A DNA stretch of 64,000 bases from Nevskia sp. (lineage in GTDB: Bacteria; Pseudomonadota; Gammaproteobacteria; Nevskiales; Nevskiaceae): assembly GCF_021732705.1 (NCBI RefSeq), contig NZ_JAKFUM010000006.1:100198-164197 (forward strand), in the 5' to 3' direction. The stretch's first letter is position 1; each line of letters starts with the position of its first letter. The notes below the pieces were generated by a model. That model searched no databases. It was not told the origin of the DNA and was given only the letters and a program-made list of their open reading frames with translations. Positions 42,378-48,814 of the stretch are shown here, one piece after another. Made by a program: the position numbers and the translations under genes.

Positions 42378-43342
42378 TCCGCACCTCCCAGCTGCGTCCA
42401 AGCCGTGCGCAGGTGCTCGCCGCGGATCTGGCCGGCGCTGACCACGCTGGCCAGCCGCAGGCACTTGGTGGCACCGCGAAGGGCGCCGGGCTTGCCGGCG
42501 ATCTCGTGCAGCAGATCGCGCGCCTCGGAATCGTTCAGACCCCAGGCATCGGCCACGGCGTCGACGTCTTGGGCCACCGGCCGACCCAGACGCACGCGCT
42601 TGCCGATGCGGCTGAACAGCTGCGCGAAGGTGGCATCCCGCTTGCCGCCGGTGAGGCGCGAATACAGCACTTCATTGCCGAGCAGCACCACGCCGATGCC
42701 GGTGGCATCGTGAATCGCGCGGATCGCTTCGAGGGCGTCGTTCTCCAGGTGTTGCGCCTCGTCGATCACCAGCAGCCCGCCGGTGTCGGCCACACGGTCG
42801 TGAATGCGGTCTTGCACCTTGGCCGGCTCGCGCGGAATGCCGCGCAGCCCGATGGTCACGGCGATGCGTTCCAGCGCTCCCAGCAGCTTGCCGTGGCTGC
42901 GCGTCATCTCGACCACCCAGACGCTGGCCGCAGTGCTGGCATAGCGCTTGGTTGCGGTGGTCTTGCCCAGGCCGGCACCGCCGTAGACCACCGCCATGTC
43001 GCCTGCCGCTTGCGCGTATTCGAGCGTATCGAGGATGCGCTGCGCGGTCCTTGTGTTGATGTAGGCCGGCGGCGTGGGCATTGCGCTGGCGGTGCTGAGA
43101 CGCGCGCGGCGGGTTTCCAGCCACTTCGAGAGCTTGGTGGCGATGCCGGCGTTGTCGCCCTTGTAGTCGCCCTTCAGAAAGCGGCTCAGCGTGGTGCTGC
43201 TGACATCCGCTTCGCGGCTGATATCGCTCTGTGACAGGCCGTTGGCCTCGTCTGCGAGCAGCGCCTGCAGTGTGCTGCGGGTGGCTTCTACCATCTCCGC
43301 TTCGCTCGGTGCGCTGTCGAACATCGGTGTTGCATCTGCCAT
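42374..43342 (-). CDS. B: MuB-like transposition ATPase
   Basis: A 322-residue AAA+ target-selection protein. An N-terminal HTH (about residues 30-60, S-Q-S-D-I-S-R-E-A-D-V-S) is followed by the ATPase with Walker A G-G-A-G-L-G-K-T-T (about 118-126) and Walker B L-L-V-I-D-E-A-Q-H (about 186-194). The arginine-finger region and a C-terminal domain follow. MuB forms filaments on target DNA, delivers it to the MuA complex and gives target immunity. It lies 92 nt after gene A. Confidence 0.93.
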   Translation of the reverse strand: MADATPMFDSAPSEAEMVEATRSTLQALLADEANGLSQSDISREADVSSTTLSRFLKGDYKGDNAGIATKLSKWLETRRARLSTASAMPTPPAYINTRTAQRILDTLEYAQAAGDMAVVYGGAGLGKTTATKRYASTAASVWVVEMTRSHGKLLGALERIAVTIGLRGIPREPAKVQDRIHDRVADTGGLLVIDEAQHLENDALEAIRAIHDATGIGVVLLGNEVLYSRLTGGKRDATFAQLFSRIGKRVRLGRPVAQDVDAVADAWGLNDSEARDLLHEIAGKPGALRGATKCLRLASVVSAGQIRGEHLRTAWTQLGGAE

Positions 43343-43386
43343 TGCTAAACTCCAGTTGCAGTAAGAGGGCTCGCGCCCTTTGAGGG

Positions 43387-43426
43387 CCTGCCGGGTGTCT
43401 TCCCTTCGAACGGGACACCCGGCAGG
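43387..43426 (-). promoter_or_regulatory. strong hairpin between transposase genes A and B
   Basis: A perfect 13-bp inverted repeat (CCTGCCGGGTGTC and its complement) encloses a 14-nt loop, 9 nt after the transposase stop. A second small hairpin (GGGC-TCGC-GCCC type) follows at about 43367-43379. There is no U-tract on the minus strand, so it may instead be an attenuator or mRNA-processing/stability element that sets the A:B ratio. Confidence 0.6.
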
Positions 43427-43434
43427 TTTTGGTG

Positions 43435-45525
43435 TTAGAGCCGCGCTTTCCCGGTGCCGCCGGCTTTCAGCCGCGCCACGCCAGCCGAAAACGCGGCCTC
43501 GAAATCCTCATCGGTCATCGGAGCCGGCTTCGGCACCGGCCGGAATGCAGCGGCAATCACGGACGACCCTTCGTTGTCGCCGCCTTGCACGCCCGCCGCA
43601 GGCCGCTTGCCGGGCGCGGCATGCCCGGTGGCCATGCGGACCACCTTCGGGGCTTTCATCGGTTCGGCCGGCGTGGCGCGCGGCATGAGCGCGGCCACCT
43701 GCAGGGCATCCATTCGACGCTCGGCATCCAGCACGCCCTTCGCGTGCTTCTTGCGCTGGCTCTTGGCGCGGGCGAGATCGCGCGCAGCATCCAGATCGTT
43801 GAAGCCGGCGGCCACCGTGCACTCGGCATCGGTGATGTAGCGGCCGTCCATCGTGTAGACGTGCACGCCCTTGTGGAGGTGGTCCGGGTCGAAGCGCACC
43901 ACGGCCTTGTCGCCCGCGTGGTCGACCAGGCTTTCATGCCAGTAGAAGTTGCCGAGCAGCTTGATCTCGCCGGTGCTGCGCGCCAGCGAGACGCTCTCCG
44001 CCGCCAGCATCCACCAGCGCCGCTGCTCGGCTGTCGGCATGCGGATCAGCACGCCGGCTTCCTGGTAGCTCTCGGCAAACGTCTGGTCGAAGCTGCGGCC
44101 TGCGCAGATCGTCGAGCGGCGTCCGCTGCGGGCGTTGTGGGCGGCGATCTCTTCGTCCAGCACGGCGAGGAAATCCGCGATCGGCACCGCGCGGCTGCCG
44201 TAGTTCTCCGGCTTGGCCATCGGGTTGTTGCCGACGTACGCCCCGGCGAAGGCCGGGTGCTTGGCCACTGTCTCGCAGAGGTCCAGCCAAGCGCGCTCGA
44301 TCGGCTTGGCCTGGCCGTGGTACGGCGTGGTCCAGTGGATGTTGTCCGCGCCGATCAGCTGCGTCATCAAGCCGGCCGGGTCTTCCTCGCGCACCTTGAA
44401 GCGGTAGCGATTGGCCATGCCGCCGGTGATGAACTTGGCGGCAAAGCTGCGGCCGTTGTCGAGCCAGGCCGCGCCAGGAATGCCGTACTGCTCGATCAGG
44501 TCACCGAAGCTCAAGCGCACCAGACCGCTGTGCTCGGTGCGGTCCACGCGCTTGGCCAGCAGCTTGCCGCTCATGAGGTCTTGCCAGCCGACCATGACCG
44601 GCCGGGCCACGGTGCCGTCCGGCCACTTGGCGAACACGTCGAAGCGATGACCGTCGGCGTTCACGCCGCCCAGTGCGGTGAACACGCTGCGGTCGCGGCG
44701 CTGCGCCGGCATCGTTCGGGCGAAGGCTTCGGTGCCTCTACGCGCCAGCACCTGCACGGCCTTCGGCACTTCGCGATCCAGCCGGGTCTTCAGGCTGCCC
44801 AGGCTCGGCACGATCCAGCCGCGCACCTTGGCCGTGCGGGTCAGGCGGTCGTAGACGGCGCTGTACTTCGGCGCTTCCAGCCGCAGGTAGTCGCCCTTGA
44901 AGAAATCCCAGGCCTCGGGGCTGACCGTATCCAGCGTGCGGCCGGTCCAGCCCGGCGTCAGCACGGCCAGCCAGTCTTCGCGGGCGTAGGGCTTCACGTC
45001 GTACCAGGACTTGCGCAGCGTGCCTTCGGTCTCGGTGCCTTGTGCCACAACCTCTCGAATGGCCTGGCGAACCGCGCGGCCGGCGTCGACGAGTGCTGCA
45101 ACGGCATCCACCGCCGCTTTGAGCTGGGCAGCGCGGGCCTTGCAGCCCGGTGCTGCTCGCTCATGACGCCCCCAGAGGCTCTCGGCTGTCTGGGCAGCGA
45201 CGGCAGCCTTGCGGGCTGCCGGTGATGAAGAAAGGGCAGCAGCGCCGGTCGGGGAGGTCCGGGCTGCCGAAGGTGCGGCACCGGCGCGAGAAGCCGGTGC
45301 GGAGGAGACGGCCGGCGTGACGCGGCCGGCGATGGCGAGGGCGGCTTGCAGGTCGGCCGGCAGATCCTTGAAGGCGTAAAGCCGCTGCATGCCGCCGCGT
45401 ACCGGGCGTTCCGTAAAAGCCCAGCGCTCTGTCAAGGCGCGCTTTGCGCAGCCCGACTTGGACATGCCAGTTACTTGAACGATGTCCGCTGCAGAAACAG
45501 CCAAGGTGGGCACATCGGAAGTCAT
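43435..45525 (-). CDS. A: MuA-like DDE transposase
   Basis: A 696-residue transposase that binds the phage ends and carries out strand transfer. The N-terminal part (about 1-60) is the MuA winged-helix domain. A Pro/Ala-rich linker and the end-binding domains follow. The catalytic core has Asp near residue 286 (N-A-D-G-H-R-F-D-V), Asp near 354 (W-L-D-N-G-R-S-F) and Glu near 409 (K-P-I-E-R-A-W), with spacing like MuA D269, D336 and E392. The C-terminus is basic, as needed for MuB contact. It overlaps the upstream gene by 4 nt. Confidence 0.95.
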   Translation of the reverse strand: MTSDVPTLAVSAADIVQVTGMSKSGCAKRALTERWAFTERPVRGGMQRLYAFKDLPADLQAALAIAGRVTPAVSSAPASRAGAAPSAARTSPTGAAALSSSPAARKAAVAAQTAESLWGRHERAAPGCKARAAQLKAAVDAVAALVDAGRAVRQAIREVVAQGTETEGTLRKSWYDVKPYAREDWLAVLTPGWTGRTLDTVSPEAWDFFKGDYLRLEAPKYSAVYDRLTRTAKVRGWIVPSLGSLKTRLDREVPKAVQVLARRGTEAFARTMPAQRRDRSVFTALGGVNADGHRFDVFAKWPDGTVARPVMVGWQDLMSGKLLAKRVDRTEHSGLVRLSFGDLIEQYGIPGAAWLDNGRSFAAKFITGGMANRYRFKVREEDPAGLMTQLIGADNIHWTTPYHGQAKPIERAWLDLCETVAKHPAFAGAYVGNNPMAKPENYGSRAVPIADFLAVLDEEIAAHNARSGRRSTICAGRSFDQTFAESYQEAGVLIRMPTAEQRRWWMLAAESVSLARSTGEIKLLGNFYWHESLVDHAGDKAVVRFDPDHLHKGVHVYTMDGRYITDAECTVAAGFNDLDAARDLARAKSQRKKHAKGVLDAERRMDALQVAALMPRATPAEPMKAPKVVRMATGHAAPGKRPAAGVQGGDNEGSSVIAAAFRPVPKPAPMTDEDFEAAFSAGVARLKAGGTGKARL

Positions 45526-45953
45526 TCCGTTTCACCCATCTGCTTCTTCACTTCGCGGATGCGCTTTGCGGCGTGCTCGCGCAGCTGCTCAAGGCGACCC
45601 AGCTCTGCGTTCAGGGCTTCCCGGCCGATCAGCATCCGGCCGCCGCGTACGTCGACCAGCCAGGCGGTCAGTGCGTGTGTCTGGCAGCTCGCTTCGAACG
45701 CTGGCACCAGCCACAACGGCAGGTTGAATTCCTCACGCGCCCCACTCGAATAGGCATCGAGCATGTACTTGCTGACATCGCGGCCGGCCAGGCGGGACAT
45801 GCTCGCCGCGATCTCGTGCCGGTCACTGACGGCTGCATGCAGCGCCTGACCGACCAGCCCCGCAACCACCGGCCGGAAGTCGTGGCTGCCGGCCAGCGCC
45901 TGCGCTGGACGCGGCACCGCAAACAAGTCGCCAGTGAGCAGGTCGCGGGCCAT
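45522..45953 (-). CDS. hypothetical early protein upstream of the transposase
   Basis: A 143-residue protein with a predicted N-terminal strand region (L-L-T-G-D-L-F-A-V-P) and then a helical part with E-I-A-A-S-M-S-R-L-A-G-R-D-V-S-K-Y-M-L-D-A-Y. A long C-terminal coiled helix follows (L-N-A-E-L-G-R-L-E-Q-L-R-E-H-A-A-K-R). Similar unnamed proteins precede MuA in some transposable phages. The central part has HTH-like character, so DNA binding is possible. Confidence 0.65.
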   Translation of the reverse strand: MARDLLTGDLFAVPRPAQALAGSHDFRPVVAGLVGQALHAAVSDRHEIAASMSRLAGRDVSKYMLDAYSSGAREEFNLPLWLVPAFEASCQTHALTAWLVDVRGGRMLIGREALNAELGRLEQLREHAAKRIREVKKQMGETE

Positions 45954-45955
45954 AT

Positions 45956-46312
45956 CTAGACCTGCGTCTCGGTTTGCGTATTGCGCTTGCGCGCAGCCGG
46001 ACTATGCTTCGGCTTATGTTCTTGACCAGAGACTTTTTTCGGCCGGCCCATGCGCCGATTCGGCAGGCCGTCGGCGTCGTAGCGTTCCGGAAACAGCGCC
46101 TGCGGCGTCAGTTCCAGCGACCGCGCAATCATCATTTCCATGCGCGGATAGGGCTTCACCAGCGCGTGGTACAGGCACTTGCGATGCACACCGTTTTCGC
46201 GGCCGACATCGGCCAGCGAACGGCCCTTGATTCCCAGTTGATAAATGACCCACGCGCGGCGCTTGAGCGGGTCGCGGAGGAGCTTCTTGGTGGCGGTATC
46301 AATTTGCGTCAT
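45956..46312 (-). CDS. ner: Ner/Nlp-like early DNA-binding regulator
   Basis: A 118-residue protein. The HTH region (about residues 15-75: W-V-I-Y-Q-L-G-I-K-G-R-S-L-A-D-V, then M-E-M-M-I-A-R-S-L-E-L-T-P-Q-A-L-F-P-E-R-Y) resembles the Ner/Nlp family. The C-terminus is basic. Ner represses both early and repressor promoters during lytic growth. The ATG at 46312 is preferred over 46324 and an upstream TTG because both of these lie within the predicted promoter. No Shine-Dalgarno is present, and translation may start on a leaderless mRNA. Confidence 0.8.
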   Translation of the reverse strand: MTQIDTATKKLLRDPLKRRAWVIYQLGIKGRSLADVGRENGVHRKCLYHALVKPYPRMEMMIARSLELTPQALFPERYDADGLPNRRMGRPKKVSGQEHKPKHSPAARKRNTQTETQV

Positions 46313-46319
46313 GGGGTTA

Positions 46320-46348
46320 AACATAGGCCCCAAATGGGGCCTTGTCAA
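46320..46348 (-). promoter_or_regulatory. predicted early (lytic) promoter with an operator in its spacer
   Basis: On the minus strand a perfect -35 TTGACA (46348-46343) is followed after exactly 17 bp by TATGTT (46325-46320, four of six consensus positions). The spacer holds a 7-bp inverted repeat (46325-46331 with 46336-46342, loop AAAT) that also takes in the first base of the -10 box. Transcription should start near 46313, one base before the Ner-like ATG. A regulator bound to the repeat would directly block RNA polymerase. Confidence 0.7.
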
Positions 46349-46363
46349 ACCCAATTGTGTCCG

Positions 46364-46373
46364 TGGACGCTTT
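46364..46373 (-). promoter_or_regulatory. operator half: TGGACGCTTT
   Basis: This 10-mer is the exact inverse of AAAGCGTCCA at 46452-46461, so matching sites face each other across the divergent promoter region. It sits in GTGTCCGTGGACGC, which has its own GTCC/GGAC dyad. Likely a regulator site upstream of the early promoter. Confidence 0.5.
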
Positions 46374-46425
46374 CCTGCACGGCACTTCCTTTTAAAAAAT
46401 GAATAAACACTTTAAATATCAGTTG

Positions 46426-46448
46426 CTTAGTGATGAAAAATCACTTAG
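46426..46448 (+). promoter_or_regulatory. imperfect palindrome in front of the repressor gene
   Basis: CTTAGTGAT and ATCACTTAG (8 of 9 positions complementary) flank a 5-nt AT-rich centre. The element covers the spacer of a weak candidate promoter (TTGCTT at 46423-46428, TAGCGA at 46446-46451) that would start transcription at the repressor ATG. Probably an autoregulatory operator. Confidence 0.5.
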
Positions 46449-46451
46449 CGA

Positions 46452-46461
46452 AAAGCGTCCA
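46452..46461 (+). promoter_or_regulatory. operator half overlapping the repressor start codon
   Basis: AAAGCGTCCA ends on the first base of the repressor ATG and is the exact inverse of 46364-46373. The following sequence to 46474 continues GTCC-N8-GGAC. Binding here would hinder transcription or initiation of the repressor gene. Confidence 0.5.
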
Positions 46462-46925
46462 TGACGGTGGACACTTACGGGCCGAATGAGTCCACCGCGT
46501 TCGTCGGCCTCGCCTATAGGCTCAGCAGCGTGCGGATTGCGCTCGACATGAGCCAGCAGGATTTTTCCCTGTTCTCGGGGATCAGCTTCAGCGCCCTGAA
46601 GAAATACGAGGCAGGGACAAGGGTGCCTGGCGCTTGGCCCCTTTTGGGGTATTTGCGGGCGGGTGCCAACATCCACTGGGTACTTACAGGAGACGGTCCG
46701 GCACTGTTTTCTGAGCTTCAATCACCGCCTAAGCCAGGGGAGTTTGATTCCCGACTGATGCGAGAGGTCGTCGAGATCGTCGAGCAGCTGCTGGCGGAGC
46801 ACCGTCGGGTCTTGCCGCCGGCCAAGAAAGCGGAGCTGCTCGTCACGCTTTACGAGATGTTCAAGGAGTCGGCGACGCCAGTGCACCGAGCCACGGTGCT
46901 AAGGCTAGTCAATCTCGCCGCTTAA
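46461..46925 (+). CDS. phage repressor with XRE-type helix-turn-helix
   Basis: A 154-residue protein, one of only two prophage genes on the plus strand. The HTH lies at about residues 28-60 (S-Q-Q-D-F-S-L-F-S-G-I-S-F-S-A-L-K-K-Y-E-A-G), followed by the CI-family A-N-I-H-W-V-L-T-G-D-G-P-A-L-F segment. The helical C-terminus probably dimerises. It should maintain lysogeny by binding the divergent early promoter. There is no Shine-Dalgarno before the ATG, so a leaderless transcript, as for lambda CI from PRM, is plausible. Confidence 0.8.
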   Translation: MTVDTYGPNESTAFVGLAYRLSSVRIALDMSQQDFSLFSGISFSALKKYEAGTRVPGAWPLLGYLRAGANIHWVLTGDGPALFSELQSPPKPGEFDSRLMREVVEIVEQLLAEHRRVLPPAKKAELLVTLYEMFKESATPVHRATVLRLVNLAA

Positions 46926-46947
46926 GTTTCAACACAGGGAGCGACAC

Positions 46948-47547
46948 ATGGCAGAGAGCAGGGAAGACAAGGTGCGGGCGCTGTTCGGAGATTCACAAAA
47001 GCAATGGAATCAAGATGTTCCATCGGTTTCACAGGTGGTTTCCGGGACCGGCAATATCGTTGCAGGCGGTAACGTAACCATTCACCATCGGCCGGTGGTG
47101 GTGAAAACACAGGTGATCCCTGGCGCGATGCACATCAGCCAGGAAACCGCGCGCACGCTGACGGAACTGGTCAACCAGATCGTTGTGGCGGAAGCGGCGG
47201 TCAGGAAATCGCCTCGTAACCATGCGGCCGTATGGGGAGCCTTGAAGCGCAAGTTCAAGTACAGCAGCTTGTCGTTGATGCCAGCGATCCACGGCGAGGA
47301 AGCGATATCAGCGCTCAGACAGGACCTTGGACGGCTCCTCGGGTCAAAAAGCGCGCCGAAGCGTGTTCCAGACTGGCGGAACAAGCGGTACACCGCGATT
47401 CACGCTCGGGTGAAGCAACTCGGCATCGAGCACTGGAAAACCCAGCATCTGCAGGAACGCTACAGCGTCAGCAGCCTGAAGGACTTGAGCGACGACGACC
47501 TTGACTCGGTGTATCAAGCGGTCTTTGCAAGGAAGAAAGCACCCTAA
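46948..47547 (+). CDS. repressor-linked protein with ORF6C-like C-terminal domain
   Basis: A 199-residue protein 22 nt after the repressor, with its own GGGAG ribosome-binding site. After a short helix it has V-S-G-T-G-N-I-V-A-G-G-N-V-T-I-H, a Gly/Asn-rich strand pattern seen in various defence and phage regulatory proteins. About residues 70-120 (L-T-E-L-V-N-Q-I-V, A-V-W-G-A-L-K-R-K-F, then M-P-A-I-H-G-E-E-A) resemble the ORF6C / anti-repressor C-terminal domain. Co-expression with the repressor suggests a lysogeny or exclusion function. The family match is moderate. Confidence 0.55.
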   Translation: MAESREDKVRALFGDSQKQWNQDVPSVSQVVSGTGNIVAGGNVTIHHRPVVVKTQVIPGAMHISQETARTLTELVNQIVVAEAAVRKSPRNHAAVWGALKRKFKYSSLSLMPAIHGEEAISALRQDLGRLLGSKSAPKRVPDWRNKRYTAIHARVKQLGIEHWKTQHLQERYSVSSLKDLSDDDLDSVYQAVFARKKAP

Positions 47548-47586
47548 TTGCAACGCTGATGCAAGGCCGCCGCACCAAACGCTCAG

Positions 47587-47599
47587 GTGTCTAAAATCA
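47587..47599 (-). repeat. early-end transposase-binding site, innermost
   Basis: Reads TGATTTTAGACAC inward. It shares the 8-bp core TTAGACAC with the other three end sites. Spacing to the next site is 52 bp. Confidence 0.6.
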
Positions 47600-47638
47600 A
47601 AAGGCGGTATCACGGTCAATCGCCGGGTTTCGCCTTTT

Positions 47639-47651
47639 GTGTCTAAGACCT
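47639..47651 (-). repeat. early-end transposase-binding site, middle
   Basis: Reads AGGTCTTAGACAC inward, followed by an A/G-rich tract. It lies 52 and 93 bp from its neighbours, an asymmetric arrangement like L1-L3 of Mu. Confidence 0.6.
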
Positions 47652-47731
47652 CAGGCAGGCAGGCCAGCCGGAAAAACTCGTTTGTTTCCCGATATTTCCC
47701 GTTAAATTCCGGTTTTTCCCGCCTTTCCCTT

Positions 47732-47744
47732 GTGTCTAAGATCA
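47732..47744 (-). repeat. early-end terminal transposase-binding site
   Basis: Reads TGATCTTAGACAC inward and begins with TG. It is the outermost copy and marks the probable right end of the prophage. A TG four bases further out (47748) is an alternative terminus. Confidence 0.65.
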
Positions 47745-47943
47745 TTCAAGCCCCAGCAGCGCGAAGCCTAGCAAGCCGCGCCCTGCGACCGCGTTGCGGG
47801 CACATGATGTCGAGCGAAATCAATGCGATCCCGATTTTCGCGGTGACAGGATCGCGATCATTGTCGATTCCGGCAGGGCTGCTTCGTCGTCCTGATGCCG
47901 CGGTGCCGTTGGCCGCTTTCTGCACATCCCTGGAGACCGAACG
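47745..47943. other. host DNA between prophage end and sigma-factor operon
   Basis: About 200 nt with no gene. It must contain the promoter of the ECF42-type operon. The only clear element is GATCGCGATC, a 10-bp palindrome near 47850. Words shared with the other prophage flank are discussed under findings. Confidence 0.5.
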
Positions 47944-48369
47944 ATGCGCGTGATGATCATCCTGAAGGCCGATGCCCATTCCGAGTCCGGCGTGATGCCC
48001 GACGAACAACTGCTGACCGACATGGGTCGCTACAACGAGGAACTGGTCAAGGCCGGCGTGATGCTGGCCGGCGAGGGCCTGCATCCCAGCGCCAAAGGCG
48101 TTCGCGTGCATTTCTCCGGCCGTCAGCGCACGGTGACGGATGGCCCGTTTGCCGAAACCAAGGAGCTGATCGCCGGCTTCTGGCTGTGGCAGGTGCGGTC
48201 GATGGCGGAGGCCATCGAATGGGTCAAGCGCTGCCCGAACCCGATGATCGGCGACTCGGAGATCGAGATCCGCCCGGTCTACGAGATGAGCGACTTCGGC
48301 GATGCGATGACGCCGGCGCTGCGCGAGCAGGAAACAAGGCTGCGCGCGCAGCTCGATGCGAACGCCTGA
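47944..48369 (+). CDS. YCII/DGPF-domain protein
   Basis: A 141-residue protein of the YciI-related (DGPF) family. It starts with R-V-M-I-I-L-K-A-D and carries the family signature V-T-D-G-P-F-A-E-T-K-E. YCII proteins have a dimeric ferredoxin-like fold, and their reaction is usually unknown. DGPF proteins are the hallmark partners and presumed targets of ECF42 sigma factors, two genes downstream here. First gene of the operon. Confidence 0.9.
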   Translation: MRVMIILKADAHSESGVMPDEQLLTDMGRYNEELVKAGVMLAGEGLHPSAKGVRVHFSGRQRTVTDGPFAETKELIAGFWLWQVRSMAEAIEWVKRCPNPMIGDSEIEIRPVYEMSDFGDAMTPALREQETRLRAQLDANA

Positions 48370-48398
48370 CCGGCAGCGAGACGACGAGGACAACGCGC

Positions 48399-48812
48399 AT
48401 GAAACTCAATCCCTACCTGCATTTCGACGGTCGCTGCCGCGAGGCGTTCGCCTTCTACGCCGCGACCTTTCACGGCGCCATCACGATGATCGCGACCTAC
48501 GGCGAGTCGCCGATGTGCGCCGATCTGCCGGCCGCGATCAAGGACCGCGTGATGCATGCGCAACTGGACGTCGGCGATCAGGTGCTGATGGGCTCCGATT
48601 CCCCGGACGACAGCCCGTCGACGCCGGCCGGTTTCTCGATATCGCTGAATGTCGAATCGGTCGCCGACGCCGAGCGGGTCTACGCCGCGCTGGCCGACGG
48701 CGCCGTGATCCGCATGCCGCTGCAGCCGACATTTTGGTCGGCCCGGTTCGGCATGCTGACCGATCGCTTCGGCATTCCGTGGATGGTCAATTGCGCGCTG
48801 CCGCCGGCCTGA
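48399..48812 (+). CDS. VOC-family protein (PhnB-like)
   Basis: A 137-residue protein of the vicinal oxygen chelate superfamily, PhnB / 3-demethylubiquinone-methyltransferase-like type. Typical are the start L-N-P-Y-L-H-F-D-G-R-C-R-E-A-F-A-F-Y, the H-A-Q-L-D-V-G-D strand and the closing D-R-F-G-I-P-W-M-V-N. The start at 48399 follows a GAGGA motif. It lies between the YCII gene and the sigma factor, 2 nt before the latter. Metal-dependent activity is possible but the substrate is unknown. Confidence 0.88.
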   Translation: MKLNPYLHFDGRCREAFAFYAATFHGAITMIATYGESPMCADLPAAIKDRVMHAQLDVGDQVLMGSDSPDDSPSTPAGFSISLNVESVADAERVYAALADGAVIRMPLQPTFWSARFGMLTDRFGIPWMVNCALPPA

Positions 48813-48814
48813 GG

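Larger units (their letters stand above)
6280..47744 (-). mobile_element. Mu-like transposable prophage, about 41.5 kb
   Basis: The element has the full transposable-phage set: MuA-like DDE transposase, MuB-like ATPase, repressor, Ner-like and Mor-like regulators, Mu-type terminase, portal and capsid genes, and a contractile tail. All but two genes are on the minus strand, from the early end (right) to the late end (left). The ends are set by inverted copies of WGRTYTTAGACAC at 6280 and 47744, both beginning with TG as in Mu. The exact termini are uncertain by several bases because I could not find a 5-bp target duplication directly next to them. No frame is visibly broken in the core genes, so it may be inducible. 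Confidence 0.85.

Noticed and set aside
43429-45225. Plus-strand frame of 598 codons
   Set aside because: Antisense to the MuA-like transposase with its full DDE triad.
46322-46354. Upstream starts (ATG 46324, TTG 46354) for the Ner-like gene
   Set aside because: Both lie within the predicted -35/-10 promoter, so they would not be transcribed from it.
47794-47805. TTGCGGG / CACAT shared with the left flank as target-site duplication
   Set aside because: Using them would put the right end 56 bp outside the terminal transposase site and give an end not starting with TG. The match may be chance.
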